A DNA stretch of 21,520 bases from positions 1-21,520 of the forward strand of contig JABLYX010000073.1 of NCBI GenBank assembly GCA_018265615.1, in the 5' to 3' direction. This stretch comes from Lentisphaeria bacterium. GTDB lineage: Bacteria; Verrucomicrobiota; Lentisphaeria; Victivallales; Victivallaceae. Below are positions 1 through 6,379 of the stretch, piece by piece. Each line of letters opens with the position of its first letter. Position 1 is the stretch's first letter. Both the position numbers and the translations under genes were made by a program. Below the pieces are notes generated by a model. It was not told the origin of the DNA and searched no databases. It saw only the letters and a program-made list of their open reading frames with translations.

Positions 1-54
1 GCCCGGAATTTGGTCCGCAACGATGTTGCCCGGAATTTGGTCCGCAACGATGTT
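1..54. repeat. 27-bp direct tandem repeat, two perfect copies at window edge
   Basis: Positions 1-27 and 28-54 are identical, and the first six bases of a third copy follow at 55-60. Each unit carries a small internal inverted repeat, GCAAC-gat-GTTGC (17-29 and 44-56). The unit length is a multiple of three and contains no stop in the forward frames, but no start or recognisable protein is attached. Because the array touches the window edge it may continue upstream. It could be a minisatellite or the edge of a larger repeat array. Confidence 0.9.
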
Positions 55-103
55 GCCCGGCGAAAAATAGCGCGGTAGGCGCCGCGGAGCGGATGTGAAC
101 GAA

Positions 104-134
104 CAACGCGGTTCGGCGCAGCCGAAGCGCGTTG
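104..134. repeat. Long inverted repeat (14-nt arms, one mismatch)
   Basis: Left arm 104-117 (CAACGCG, one mismatch, TTCGGC) pairs with 121-134 around a GCA loop; only G111 opposite G127 fails to pair. It is the longest stem in the left intergenic region. No T-tract follows on either strand, so it is not an intrinsic terminator. Confidence 0.75.
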
Positions 135-383
135 CAAGGAGTGAATACGACGCAGGTGAACGCAGCGCAGCGAAGGCTCTCTGCCGCAGCATGCCAAGGG
201 CATGCGGTGAAGAGTTGGCTGCCGCAGGCGGACAAGTAAGGCGACGGAGTCGCCGCCGCGAACGGGAGGGGAACAACCCACGACTCTGCGCTCGCCACAT
301 GAGTGTAAGAAATGGGGGTGCGGGGGAAATGTATTTCCCCTGCGAATCCCACAGCCATGTTTGCTTGTATAACGCAGAAAAAT

Positions 384-460
384 GTCTTGCGGCTTTGTCG
401 CATGCCGCAAGACGTTGTTGCGATATTCGTGTCTTTGCGGCTTGTCGCATGCCGCAAGAC
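384..460. repeat. Two tandem copies of a hairpin unit
   Basis: Two near-identical units lie 47 bp apart. The first has perfect 10-bp arms, GTCTTGCGGC (384-393) and GCCGCAAGAC (404-413), around a 10-nt loop. The second has arms at 431-441 and 451-460 with a single extra T in the left arm. The shared core TTGTCGCATGCCGCAAGACG is identical in both. Two copies with internal dyad symmetry argue against a CRISPR array and for a REP-like or structured RNA repeat. Confidence 0.8.
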
Positions 461-708
461 GTTGCTGTTATATCATTTTCGCACTTGGCCCGGATGCCTG
501 CGCTCCGCGCACGCGCGGTCTTTGTGCGCCTCCGGCGCAGCAGACCGTGTGCGCTGCACGGCAAAATCTGCGATTTTGCTATGGCAGCTGTTTCGCTCCG
601 CGCACAACTTTGCCTCCGGCAGCCAAGGCGCTTCGCCCTTGGAACCCGACCGGCAGGGTGCCGGTGCCGTCGACGGCTATGCCGCCTTTATTTTTTTGGA
701 GTTTGTGT

Positions 709-1821
709 ATGAAGATCGTCGCCGATGACAAGATTCCGTTTTTGAGAGGTGTTCTCGAGCCGTTTGCCGAAGTCGTCTATCTGCCGGGCGGCGCGATTGC
801 CCCCGGTGACGTCCGCGATGCGGATGCTCTCATCACCCGCACCCGCACCCGTTGCAATGAAGCGCTGCTGGCGGGATCGCGCGTGCGGTTCATCGCGACC
901 GCCACTATCGGGTTCGACCATATCGATGTCGCGTATCTGCGGGAAGCCGGAATCACCTGGACCAGCGCTCCCGGCTGCAATGCGTCGAGTGTTGCGCAGT
1001 ATGTCGGCAGCGCCCTCGTCTCCGCCGGTGGCGATTTGTGTGGAAAGACGCTCGGCGTCGTCGGCGTCGGCAATGTCGGTTCAAAGGTCGCTGCGCTCGG
1101 TGAAGCGCTCGGAATGCGTGTTCTCAGGAATGATCCTCCGCGTGCGGAAAAGGAAGGTCCGGACGGTTTTACCGCGCTCCCGGAGCTGTTGGCGGAAGCC
1201 GATTTCGTCACGATCCACACGCCGCTGGTCCGTGGCGGCGCGCATCCGACCTTCCATCTTTGCGATGCGGCGTTCCTCGCGCGGATGAAGCCCGCCGCAC
1301 AACTGTTCAACGGCGGGCGCGGCGAGGCCGTCGACTCCGCCGCGCTGAAGGAGGCGCTGGAGTCCGGGCGCATCGCCGGAGCCGTTCTCGACGTCTGGGA
1401 GAACGAGCCGGAGATCGACCGTGAGCTGCTGAATATGATCCGGATCGGCACGCCTCATGTCGCCGGGTATTCGACCGACGGCAAGGCGAACGGCACATCG
1501 ATGTCGGTCCGGGCGCTGGCGAAGTTTTTCGGGATTCCGGAGCTGACCGGATGGAGCCCGGCACATCTGCCGGAGCCGGAGAGCCCGGAGATCGTGCTTG
1601 ATCCGGAACTGCCTCCGGCGCAACAGCTCGCACAGGCGCTGCTGCACACCTATGAGATCGGTTTCGACGATCGGAATTTGCGAAGAGAGCCAGCCGGATT
1701 TGAGGCGCAGCGCGGCAACTACCGGGTCCGGCGGGAGTATCCCGCATTCACGGTTCGCGGCGCCGCGCCGGAAATCCGCGGCATACTGCACCGGCTCGGA
1801 TTCACCTGCTCGGCTGTCTGA
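709..1821 (+). CDS. pdxB: Erythronate-4-phosphate dehydrogenase
   Basis: This NAD-dependent D-2-hydroxyacid dehydrogenase oxidises 4-phosphoerythronate in the DXP-dependent route to pyridoxal 5'-phosphate. The 370-residue length is close to the about 380 of the E. coli enzyme, and sequence agreement is colinear: the APGCNA segment near residue 87, the dinucleotide-binding GVVGVGNVG near 116-124, DPPRAE, and the catalytic Arg (GGRG), Glu (DVWENEPE) and His (GTPHVAGYS). The C-terminal PdxB dimerisation region is present. The ATG at 709 was chosen because GGAG at 698-701 lies 7 nt upstream and the protein begins with the family's MKIVADDK-like start; the frame stays open further upstream but into the hairpin region. 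It stands alone, and its 3' end overlaps the convergent nnr gene by 20 bp. Confidence 0.93.
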   Translation: MKIVADDKIPFLRGVLEPFAEVVYLPGGAIAPGDVRDADALITRTRTRCNEALLAGSRVRFIATATIGFDHIDVAYLREAGITWTSAPGCNASSVAQYVGSALVSAGGDLCGKTLGVVGVGNVGSKVAALGEALGMRVLRNDPPRAEKEGPDGFTALPELLAEADFVTIHTPLVRGGAHPTFHLCDAAFLARMKPAAQLFNGGRGEAVDSAALKEALESGRIAGAVLDVWENEPEIDRELLNMIRIGTPHVAGYSTDGKANGTSMSVRALAKFFGIPELTGWSPAHLPEPESPEIVLDPELPPAQQLAQALLHTYEIGFDDRNLRREPAGFEAQRGNYRVRREYPAFTVRGAAPEIRGILHRLGFTCSAV

Positions 1822-3301
1822 CCTGCGCGGCGGCGAGGGCGGCGAGCTGCGGCAGGTCGTCGGCGATAAGGCCGGGCCCGCCGAGTTCGCCTGCGAGGCC
1901 ATGCAGAAAGACGCCGAGTTTCGCCATTTCATACGGCTGCTCCGGGTTCCCCGCCAGCAGCGCACCGATGATTCCGCCGAGCACATCGCCCGATCCGGCT
2001 GTCGCCAGAGCCGGGCATCCCGATGAATTCAGGCTGTACCGCCCGTCGGGGGCGGCGACCACGGTGTGCGGCCCCTTGAGCACTGTTACGGCTCCGAGCC
2101 TGGCGGCGAGCGCGAGCGCGAATTCCGTGCGTTCCTCGAAAAGCGGTATGCCGAATGCGTCGGCCAGCCGTTTCGCTTCACCCGGGTGCGGTGTGATGAC
2201 CAGCCGTTCGCGCCTGATCCAGCGTCCCGGCTCGCGCGCGGCGGTGTTCAGGGCGTCCGCGTCGAGCAGCAGCGCTCCCGGGAATTCGAGCAGTTTCGAA
2301 AGCACCGCGCCGATTCCGCGGCCGGAATTCCAGCCCGATCCGGCGGCGACCGCATCGGATTGCCCCATCATCGTTTCGAGCTCCGGCAGCGACTCCTTGT
2401 CGAAGCACCCTTCCGCGTTCCGGAGCTCGCGTACGATGAGTGCTCCCGGCAGCGCCGCGTACGGGCGCGCCGGAATTGCCAGGCGCACGATTCCGGCCCC
2501 TGCCCGCAGCGCGGCCCACGAGGCGAGGACCGCCGCGCCGCTGTAATCCGCCGATCCGGCCGCAATCAGCAGCCGCCCCCGGCGGTTCTTATAGGTGTCG
2601 AATGCGGGAGGCGCGAGCAGCTTTGCTGCGTCGGCGGCGAAGAATGCCTCTCCGTCGGATTCAACTTCGGCATCCGGGGCCGCCAGTCCGATGTCGATGA
2701 GGCGCAGCCGCCCGGAGGCGGCGGGGCCGTCCGCCAGAAAGTGGCCGCGCTTCGGATACCCGAAGGTGACGGTCAGCTCCGCCCGGATCGCGATGCCGGA
2801 GTCGGCCCTGCCGGTGTCGCCGTTGATCCCGGAGGGCAGGTCGATCGCCATGACCGGGCAGCCGGAGTTGTTCGCCGCCGCGATCCAGTTGCGGAGCTGC
2901 GGCCGGAGTTCACCGGTGAAGCCGGTTCCGAGCAGACCGTCCACGATCAGGTCGCCGCGCCGGAAATCGGCGGCGGACAGTGTGTCGTGAAGTTCGACCG
3001 GAACTGTCCGGGGCAGGTTGCGCGCAGCTTCGGCCGCTTCGCCGCGCAGTGCATCGAGCGGTCCTGTTGTGTAGACGACGGCGGGCAGACCGAGCAGCGG
3101 CGCGGCGATCAGCGCATCGCCGCCGTTGTTCCCGTGTCCCGCCAGAATGACCGCGCGGCGGAACTCCCTGCCGCGCATATACTCCCGGATCTCCTCCGCC
3201 GCACCTTCACCGGCGCGGCGCATGAGTTCATAGCCCGGTACGCCGGATTCGATGGTCCGGTGTTCGAGTTCCCGCATTGTTTCGATTCGAATGATCTTCA
3301 T
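1802..3301 (-). CDS. nnr: Bifunctional NAD(P)H-hydrate epimerase / ADP-dependent NAD(P)H-hydrate dehydratase
   Basis: The protein repairs hydrated, inactive NADHX and NADPHX. The N-terminal half is the epimerase (NnrE, YjeF_N) with GHGNNGGDA at residues 55-63, the metal/phosphate site; the usual final Gly of this motif is Ala. From about residue 220 the dehydratase (NnrD, ribokinase-like) follows, with RRGRLLIAAGS, TPHPGEAKRL and the nucleotide-binding TAGSGDVLGGIIGALLAG. At 499 residues it matches full-length fused enzymes. The ATG at 3301 has GGGAG 7 nt upstream, but that SD lies in the 3' arm of an intrinsic terminator. A promoter candidate of its own overlaps the lspA stop codon. The last 20 bp overlap the end of the convergent pdxB. 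Confidence 0.95.
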   Translation of the reverse strand: MKIIRIETMRELEHRTIESGVPGYELMRRAGEGAAEEIREYMRGREFRRAVILAGHGNNGGDALIAAPLLGLPAVVYTTGPLDALRGEAAEAARNLPRTVPVELHDTLSAADFRRGDLIVDGLLGTGFTGELRPQLRNWIAAANNSGCPVMAIDLPSGINGDTGRADSGIAIRAELTVTFGYPKRGHFLADGPAASGRLRLIDIGLAAPDAEVESDGEAFFAADAAKLLAPPAFDTYKNRRGRLLIAAGSADYSGAAVLASWAALRAGAGIVRLAIPARPYAALPGALIVRELRNAEGCFDKESLPELETMMGQSDAVAAGSGWNSGRGIGAVLSKLLEFPGALLLDADALNTAAREPGRWIRRERLVITPHPGEAKRLADAFGIPLFEERTEFALALAARLGAVTVLKGPHTVVAAPDGRYSLNSSGCPALATAGSGDVLGGIIGALLAGNPEQPYEMAKLGVFLHGLAGELGGPGLIADDLPQLAALAAAQVRQPSR

Positions 3302-3334
3302 AAAAAAACTCCCGCTCAGGTTTGAACGGGAGTT
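3302..3334 (-). terminator. Intrinsic terminator between lspA and nnr, embedding the nnr SD
   Basis: On the minus strand AACTCCCG (3334-3327) pairs perfectly with CGGGAGTT (3314-3307) around a 12-nt loop, followed by seven T (3308-3302) that run into the nnr ATG. The GGGAG of the 3' arm is also the only Shine-Dalgarno sequence for nnr, so the same element could end dksA-lspA transcripts and hide the nnr RBS in read-through RNA. Confidence 0.8.
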
Positions 3335-3363
3335 ACAGTATCATCGGGAGAGTGGAAATTCAA
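3335..3363 (-). promoter_or_regulatory. Candidate promoter for nnr overlapping the lspA stop codon
   Basis: The minus strand reads TTGAAT (3363-3358), a 17-nt spacer, then TACTGT (3340-3335) preceded by TG at the extended -10 position. The -35 hexamer overlaps the lspA stop codon. A start about 7 nt downstream would be near 3328, just inside the 5' arm of the terminator stem. Confidence 0.5.
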
Positions 3364-3902
3364 GCTGCCTGCGGCGGCTCCTCCTCTTTCTTCTTCGACG
3401 GCCGCAACACGGTCGACAGGATGAAAAGCCCGACTCCGACGCAGATTGCGATATCGGCCACGTTGAACACCGGCCAGCGGAAGCGGTCGTACCAGTGGAA
3501 GTCGAGGAAGTCCACGACCGCGCCGCGCCAGATCCGGTCGATCGAATTGCCGGCCACGCCGGCGAGTACGAGGAGCAGCGCGAAATAACGCTCGGGACAC
3601 TTTTCTGTCAGGTGGCGGAAAAAGCGGATCACAGCCGCCGTCACCAGCAGGGCGACAAGCAGCAGGAACCAGCCGTGACCGGTCAGGATGCTCCATGCCG
3701 CCCCTTCGTTGCGGACATAGGTCAGCGAGAAGAAAGGCTGCAGGACCGGCAGGCTTTCGCCTAAAGTAAAACGCTGCACTACAATGATTTTAGTCAGCTG
3801 GTCCAGCGCAAGAACAAAAAGTCCGAGGCCCAGAGCCCAGCCGAGAACCAGATATTCCCGCCGTGATTTCGGCTCCAGCGCCCCGGGTTTCCAGAAAGAC
3901 AC
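3360..3902 (-). CDS. lspA: Prolipoprotein signal peptidase (signal peptidase II)
   Basis: This inner-membrane aspartyl protease cleaves lipoprotein signal peptides after lipidation. Four hydrophobic helices are visible, the first around residues 17-40. The conserved blocks are present: DQLTK, YVRNEGAAWS, GNSIDRIWRGAVVDFLDF and FNVADIAI, supplying the catalytic Asp pair (about D122 and D150). The tail is a charged, Lys/Glu-rich cytoplasmic end. Start choice: the outermost ATG at 3923 overlaps dksA and has no SD, whereas the GTG at 3902 has GAGG 7 nt upstream (partly the last dksA codon), giving 180 residues; the ATG would give 187. It is co-transcribed with dksA, and the terminator at 3302-3334 follows. 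Confidence 0.93.
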   Translation of the reverse strand: MSFWKPGALEPKSRREYLVLGWALGLGLFVLALDQLTKIIVVQRFTLGESLPVLQPFFSLTYVRNEGAAWSILTGHGWFLLLVALLVTAAVIRFFRHLTEKCPERYFALLLVLAGVAGNSIDRIWRGAVVDFLDFHWYDRFRWPVFNVADIAICVGVGLFILSTVLRPSKKKEEEPPQAA

Positions 3903-3906
3903 GAAG

Positions 3907-4293
3907 TTACCTCGTCTGCTCATGCCGGGATTTGCACTTTACGCAGAAAACCGCGTACGGGCGGATCTTGAGCCGCCCCTCGGAGATCATCTCTCCGCAC
4001 TCCTGGCAATGGCCGTATTCGCCGTCGGCCAGACGCTGCAGCGCGTCTTCGATCAGCTGCAGGACGTTGCCTTCTTCGGTCAGCATCTTGAGTTCCATTT
4101 CATGACGCGAGTTGTCACTGGAGACATCCGCCATATGGGTCGTCACGCCGCGTTTGTCGGCATTGCTGCAATCGAGCGCATCTTCGGCGTGATACCGCAT
4201 CTGGTGGGTCACGATGTCCCGGGCATGCATCAGGGCATCGTAATATTCTTTATCCTTGCCCTCGAAGACAAGACTGGTTTTCTTTTTCGCCAT
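3907..4293 (-). CDS. dksA: DksA/TraR-family RNA polymerase-binding regulator
   Basis: The 128-residue protein has the layout of the family: an N-terminal helical hairpin (about 15-90), then a C4 zinc finger with Cys96, Cys99, Cys117 and Cys120 spaced CxxC-17-CxxC. DksA proteins enter the RNA polymerase secondary channel and tune initiation, often with ppGpp. The coiled-coil tip region (ADVSSDNSRHE, about 55-65) has an Asp but does not clearly reproduce the DxxDxA tip of E. coli DksA, so ppGpp synergy is not assured and the symbol is used at family level. AGAGG lies about 8 nt before the ATG. It is first gene of a dksA-lspA operon, 4 nt before the preferred lspA start. Confidence 0.88.
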   Translation of the reverse strand: MAKKKTSLVFEGKDKEYYDALMHARDIVTHQMRYHAEDALDCSNADKRGVTTHMADVSSDNSRHEMELKMLTEEGNVLQLIEDALQRLADGEYGHCQECGEMISEGRLKIRPYAVFCVKCKSRHEQTR

Positions 4294-4368
4294 ACTTGAA
4301 CCTCTATCGTCAATGTTGTTGTACTTGCTTACCCTGCGCCCCGCCGCACCTGTTTGCCGGGGAATAAT

Positions 4369-4396
4369 AATATATACTGTTTTTATCTTTTTTCAA
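4369..4396 (-). promoter_or_regulatory. Promoter for dksA-lspA
   Basis: On the minus strand TTGAAA (4396-4391) and TATATT (4374-4369) are separated by 16 nt, in an AT-rich pocket about 75 bp before the dksA ATG. It lies just downstream of the inverted repeat that probably ends ychF transcription. Confidence 0.65.
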
Positions 4397-4409
4397 TTCA
4401 GGAACCGGG

Positions 4410-4434
4410 AAATCCGTTCCCCCTGAACGGATTT
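4410..4434 (-). terminator. Inverted repeat after ychF, probable terminator
   Basis: There is a perfect 10-bp stem, AAATCCGTTC / GAACGGATTT (4410-4419 and 4425-4434), with a 5-nt loop, starting 17 bp after the ychF stop. On the minus strand only the stem's own TTT follows, then CCC, so it is a weak intrinsic terminator at best; it could also help Rho-dependent or stability effects. Confidence 0.5.
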
Positions 4435-4451
4435 TACATATGAAATCACCG

Positions 4452-5552
4452 CTAAACCGAGAAACGGACGTGGATCACGTCGCCGTCCTGAACCAGGTAA
4501 TCCTTGCCCTCGATCCGCAGTTTTCCGGCCGCCTGCGCCTTCGCCCAGCCTCCGGCCGCGACGAGATCCCCGTAGGAGACGGTCTCCATGCGGATGAATC
4601 CGCGGCAGAGGTCGGTGTGGATCTTTCCTGCCGCCTGCGGGGCCGGCGTTCCGCGTGTCACCGTCCAGGCGCGCGATTCCATCGGGCCGGCGGTGAAGAA
4701 TGTGATGTAGTCGAGCAGCCGGTAGCCGGTACGGATCACGCGGGAGAGGCCGGTTTCTCTGATTCCGAGCTCTTCCATGAACATCGCGGCCTCTTCGTCG
4801 TCGAGCTGCCCGAGCTCCTCCTCGAGTTTGGCACAGACGGGAACGACCTCCATGCCGTGTTTCGCCGCGAATGCAACGAGCGCCTTCGCCTTGTCGGAGC
4901 TGTCGAAGCTGCGGAAGCTCTCTTCATCGGTGTTTGCGCAGACGAATGCGGGCATCATCGACAGGAGGCCGTATCCCTTCACCCAGTCGGCGAGCTTCGG
5001 ATTGCTTTTGTCGTATTCCGGGATCCGGCCGTCCGCGAGCTGGTCCGCCAGCGATTTGATGAGTTCATATTCGAGTTTCGCATCGGGATCGTTCGCACGG
5101 GCGAGCTTGTGCGCCTTGTCCCGGCGCTTTTCGAGCGACTCAAGATCCGCGAGCATGAGTTCGGTCAGGATCACGTCGAGGTCGTTCACCGGGTCGACCC
5201 TGCCGTCTACGTGCACGACGTCGCCGTCCTCAAAGAGCCGCACCACATGCGCGATTGCATCGACGCTGCGGATGTGCCCGAGAAACTGGTTGCCGAGCCC
5301 CTGTCCCTGGCTTGCGCCCTTCACAAGCCCGGCGATGTCGATGAACTTCAGCGTGGAAGGAACGATCCGCCCGGATTTTTCGAGGTCGGAGAGAACCTGG
5401 AGCCGCTCGTCCGGCACCGGCACAATTCCGGTGTTCGGCTCGATCGTGCAGAACGGGAAGTTGGCCGCTTCGGCCCCGCCTTTGCACAACGCGTTGAACA
5501 AGGTGGACTTGCCGACGTTCGGCAACCCGACGAATCCGCAGGAAAAACTCAT
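4452..5552 (-). CDS. ychF: Redox-regulated ATPase YchF (Obg-family, OLA1-like)
   Basis: A universally conserved Obg-like NTPase that prefers ATP and associates with ribosomes. The P-loop GLPNVGKST is at residues 9-17 and the switch region NFPFCTIEPNTG near 33-44. A DIAGLVKGAS block carries the Walker B/G3 element, and CANTDEE takes the place of the GTPase NKxD motif, as expected for the ATP-specific YchF branch. A coiled-coil insertion and a C-terminal TGS domain (from about 280, ending VQDGDVIHVRFSV) complete the protein. The ATG at 5552 gives the standard MSFSCGFVGLPN start and 366 residues; an in-frame TTG at 5600 would add 16 unconserved residues. The SD is poor. It appears to be its own transcription unit. 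Confidence 0.96.
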   Translation of the reverse strand: MSFSCGFVGLPNVGKSTLFNALCKGGAEAANFPFCTIEPNTGIVPVPDERLQVLSDLEKSGRIVPSTLKFIDIAGLVKGASQGQGLGNQFLGHIRSVDAIAHVVRLFEDGDVVHVDGRVDPVNDLDVILTELMLADLESLEKRRDKAHKLARANDPDAKLEYELIKSLADQLADGRIPEYDKSNPKLADWVKGYGLLSMMPAFVCANTDEESFRSFDSSDKAKALVAFAAKHGMEVVPVCAKLEEELGQLDDEEAAMFMEELGIRETGLSRVIRTGYRLLDYITFFTAGPMESRAWTVTRGTPAPQAAGKIHTDLCRGFIRMETVSYGDLVAAGGWAKAQAAGKLRIEGKDYLVQDGDVIHVRFSV

Positions 5553-5612
5553 AATTCGCAGTCCAAAGTTGGTGAGGGAGTCGCCTCGGTGTTTTCTCAA
5601 TTCAAAGTCGGT

Positions 5613-5641
5613 AATATATCACAACAACAGATCTCTTTCAA
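5613..5641 (-). promoter_or_regulatory. Promoter for ychF
   Basis: On the minus strand TTGAAA (5641-5636), a 17-nt spacer and TATATT (5618-5613) lie about 60 bp before the ychF ATG. The candidate start falls near 5606. It is close to the sigma-70 optimum and shares its -35 with four other promoter candidates in the window. Confidence 0.7.
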
Positions 5642-5673
5642 GCGTTCGGGGCGGCTCGGAAACCGCGAAAAAT

Positions 5674-5715
5674 AAAAAAACGCTTCCGGAACCATTACGG
5701 TTCCGGAAGCGTTTT
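5674..5715 (-). terminator. Strong intrinsic terminator of the TIGR04073-type gene
   Basis: A perfect 17-bp stem (5677-5693 with 5699-5715) has a 5-nt loop. On the minus strand it is followed by seven T (5680-5674, the first four within the stem) and then ATTTTT. It begins 18 bp after the stop codon of the gene at 5734. On the plus strand only four T close the stem. Confidence 0.92.
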
Positions 5716-5733
5716 CAAAACAGATTTTCCCGG

Positions 5734-6165
5734 TCAGTAATCGGAGGAAACGATCATGTCCGTATCGTAGACGAAATCGCCCCAGTTGTGCTGGATGTCC
5801 ACCACCCACGACGGACGCATGATCGGTCCGTAGCCCCAGCCCGCGTCGTTCGGATCGTCCGGGCAGCCCGGCAGCGGGAACGGGAAAGTCACGATGTCGA
5901 CCACGCCGACCACCTCGCGGGCGATTGTGAAGCAGACACCCTTCAGAGGTCCGTAAGTCAGGCCGGCGATGCCCCCCATCTCCTGCGTGACATCATATCC
6001 CTTCATCAGGATTTCCAACGGTCCGAACGCGACGTTCGCGATGCCGCGGCCGAGCTTTTCCACCGGCTTCATCACCCAGGCGTCATCCGCGGCCTGCGTG
6101 GAAACGGCACCGACCACCATCACAGCGAAAATCGCCGACGCCAGAACTGTCTTACGGAATTTCAT
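5734..6165 (-). CDS. Secreted exosortase-system-associated protein, TIGR04073 type
   Basis: The 143-residue exported protein begins MKFRKTVLASA, with a hydrophobic core and a signal peptidase I site near STQAAD. The mature part carries KLGRGIANVAFGPLEI early on, followed by Gly-rich amphipathic segments and a Trp/Asp/Tyr-rich C-terminus (DIQHNWGDFVYDTDM). The KLGRG.AN..FGP.E pattern is what I recall of the TIGR04073 family, found in exosortase/PEP-CTERM-bearing Verrucomicrobia and Lentisphaerae; the biochemical role is unknown. No exosortase is in the window. The start at 6165 has GAGGG 9 nt upstream; the ATG at 6174 is almost on top of that SD. It has its own promoter and strong terminator, suggesting an abundant monocistronic mRNA. 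Confidence 0.65.
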   Translation of the reverse strand: MKFRKTVLASAIFAVMVVGAVSTQAADDAWVMKPVEKLGRGIANVAFGPLEILMKGYDVTQEMGGIAGLTYGPLKGVCFTIAREVVGVVDIVTFPFPLPGCPDDPNDAGWGYGPIMRPSWVVDIQHNWGDFVYDTDMIVSSDY

Positions 6166-6243
6166 TTGGTTCATCCCTCACAATTTGATTTACGAACAGA
6201 ATTGCCGTTCAAACGAATATCGTTTTTTCCTATATCTTGGAGC

Positions 6244-6272
6244 AATATAATGACTGATCCGGCAAAATTCAA
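6244..6272 (-). promoter_or_regulatory. Promoter for the TIGR04073-type gene
   Basis: On the minus strand TTGAAT (6272-6267), a 17-nt spacer and TATATT (6249-6244) lie about 80 bp before the start codon. It is divergent from the queF promoter at 6303-6331; the two -35 elements are about 30 bp apart in an AT-rich stretch. Confidence 0.65.
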
Positions 6273-6302
6273 GAAAAAATTTCTCATTTTTTCGCTTTAA
6301 TA

Positions 6303-6331
6303 TCGAAAATACTCCGAAAAGATGCTATTTT
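6303..6331 (+). promoter_or_regulatory. Promoter for queF-argJ-purQ
   Basis: TCGAAA (6303-6308), a 17-nt spacer, and an extended -10, TGC-TATTTT (6323-6331). The same GCTATTTTAT core recurs before thiS (9021-9029). The leader to the queF ATG is about 40 nt and shows no preQ1 riboswitch. Confidence 0.55.
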
Positions 6332-6379
6332 ATAGGGAAATGTCTTGAAATAACGAACTCATTACAAAACAGGACCGAT

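Larger units (their letters stand above)
55..708. other. Hairpin-dense intergenic region with no convincing gene
   Basis: Open frames here have arginine/cysteine/alanine-rich compositions typical of GC-rich noncoding DNA, overlap one another and match no family I recognise. Instead the stretch holds many inverted repeats: 71-86, 104-134, 189-205, 240-254, 318-344, 384-413, 431-460, 525-539, 561-579, 623-642 and 650-664, plus a perfect 12-bp palindrome at 666-677. No tRNA, rRNA, riboswitch or clear promoter for the downstream pdxB was seen. It may be a dispersed structured repeat or a structured RNA; this cannot be decided from one copy. Confidence 0.6.

Noticed and set aside
61..300. tRNA or rRNA fragment
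   Set aside because: The GGTTCGGC-like stretch at 110 lacks a T-arm, an acceptor stem and a CCA end, and no rRNA landmarks were seen.
384..460. CRISPR array
   Set aside because: Only two units, with internal dyads spanning the whole repeat and no spacer-like unique sequence or cas gene.
95..728. Two overlapping open frames upstream of pdxB as genes
   Set aside because: They overlap in different frames, are rich in Arg, Cys and Ala, have no good SD or family match, and run through the hairpin repeats.
5553..5600. N-terminal extension of ychF to the TTG at 5600
   Set aside because: The extra 16 residues are unlike the family, while the ATG at 5552 gives the exact conserved start.
4440..5675. 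A 411-codon frame antisense to ychF
   Set aside because: It is the complementary frame of a certain gene and has no recognisable domain.
6332..6379. preQ1 riboswitch before queF
   Set aside because: The leader is short and lacks the stem-loop plus A-rich tail of preQ1-I or the larger class II fold.
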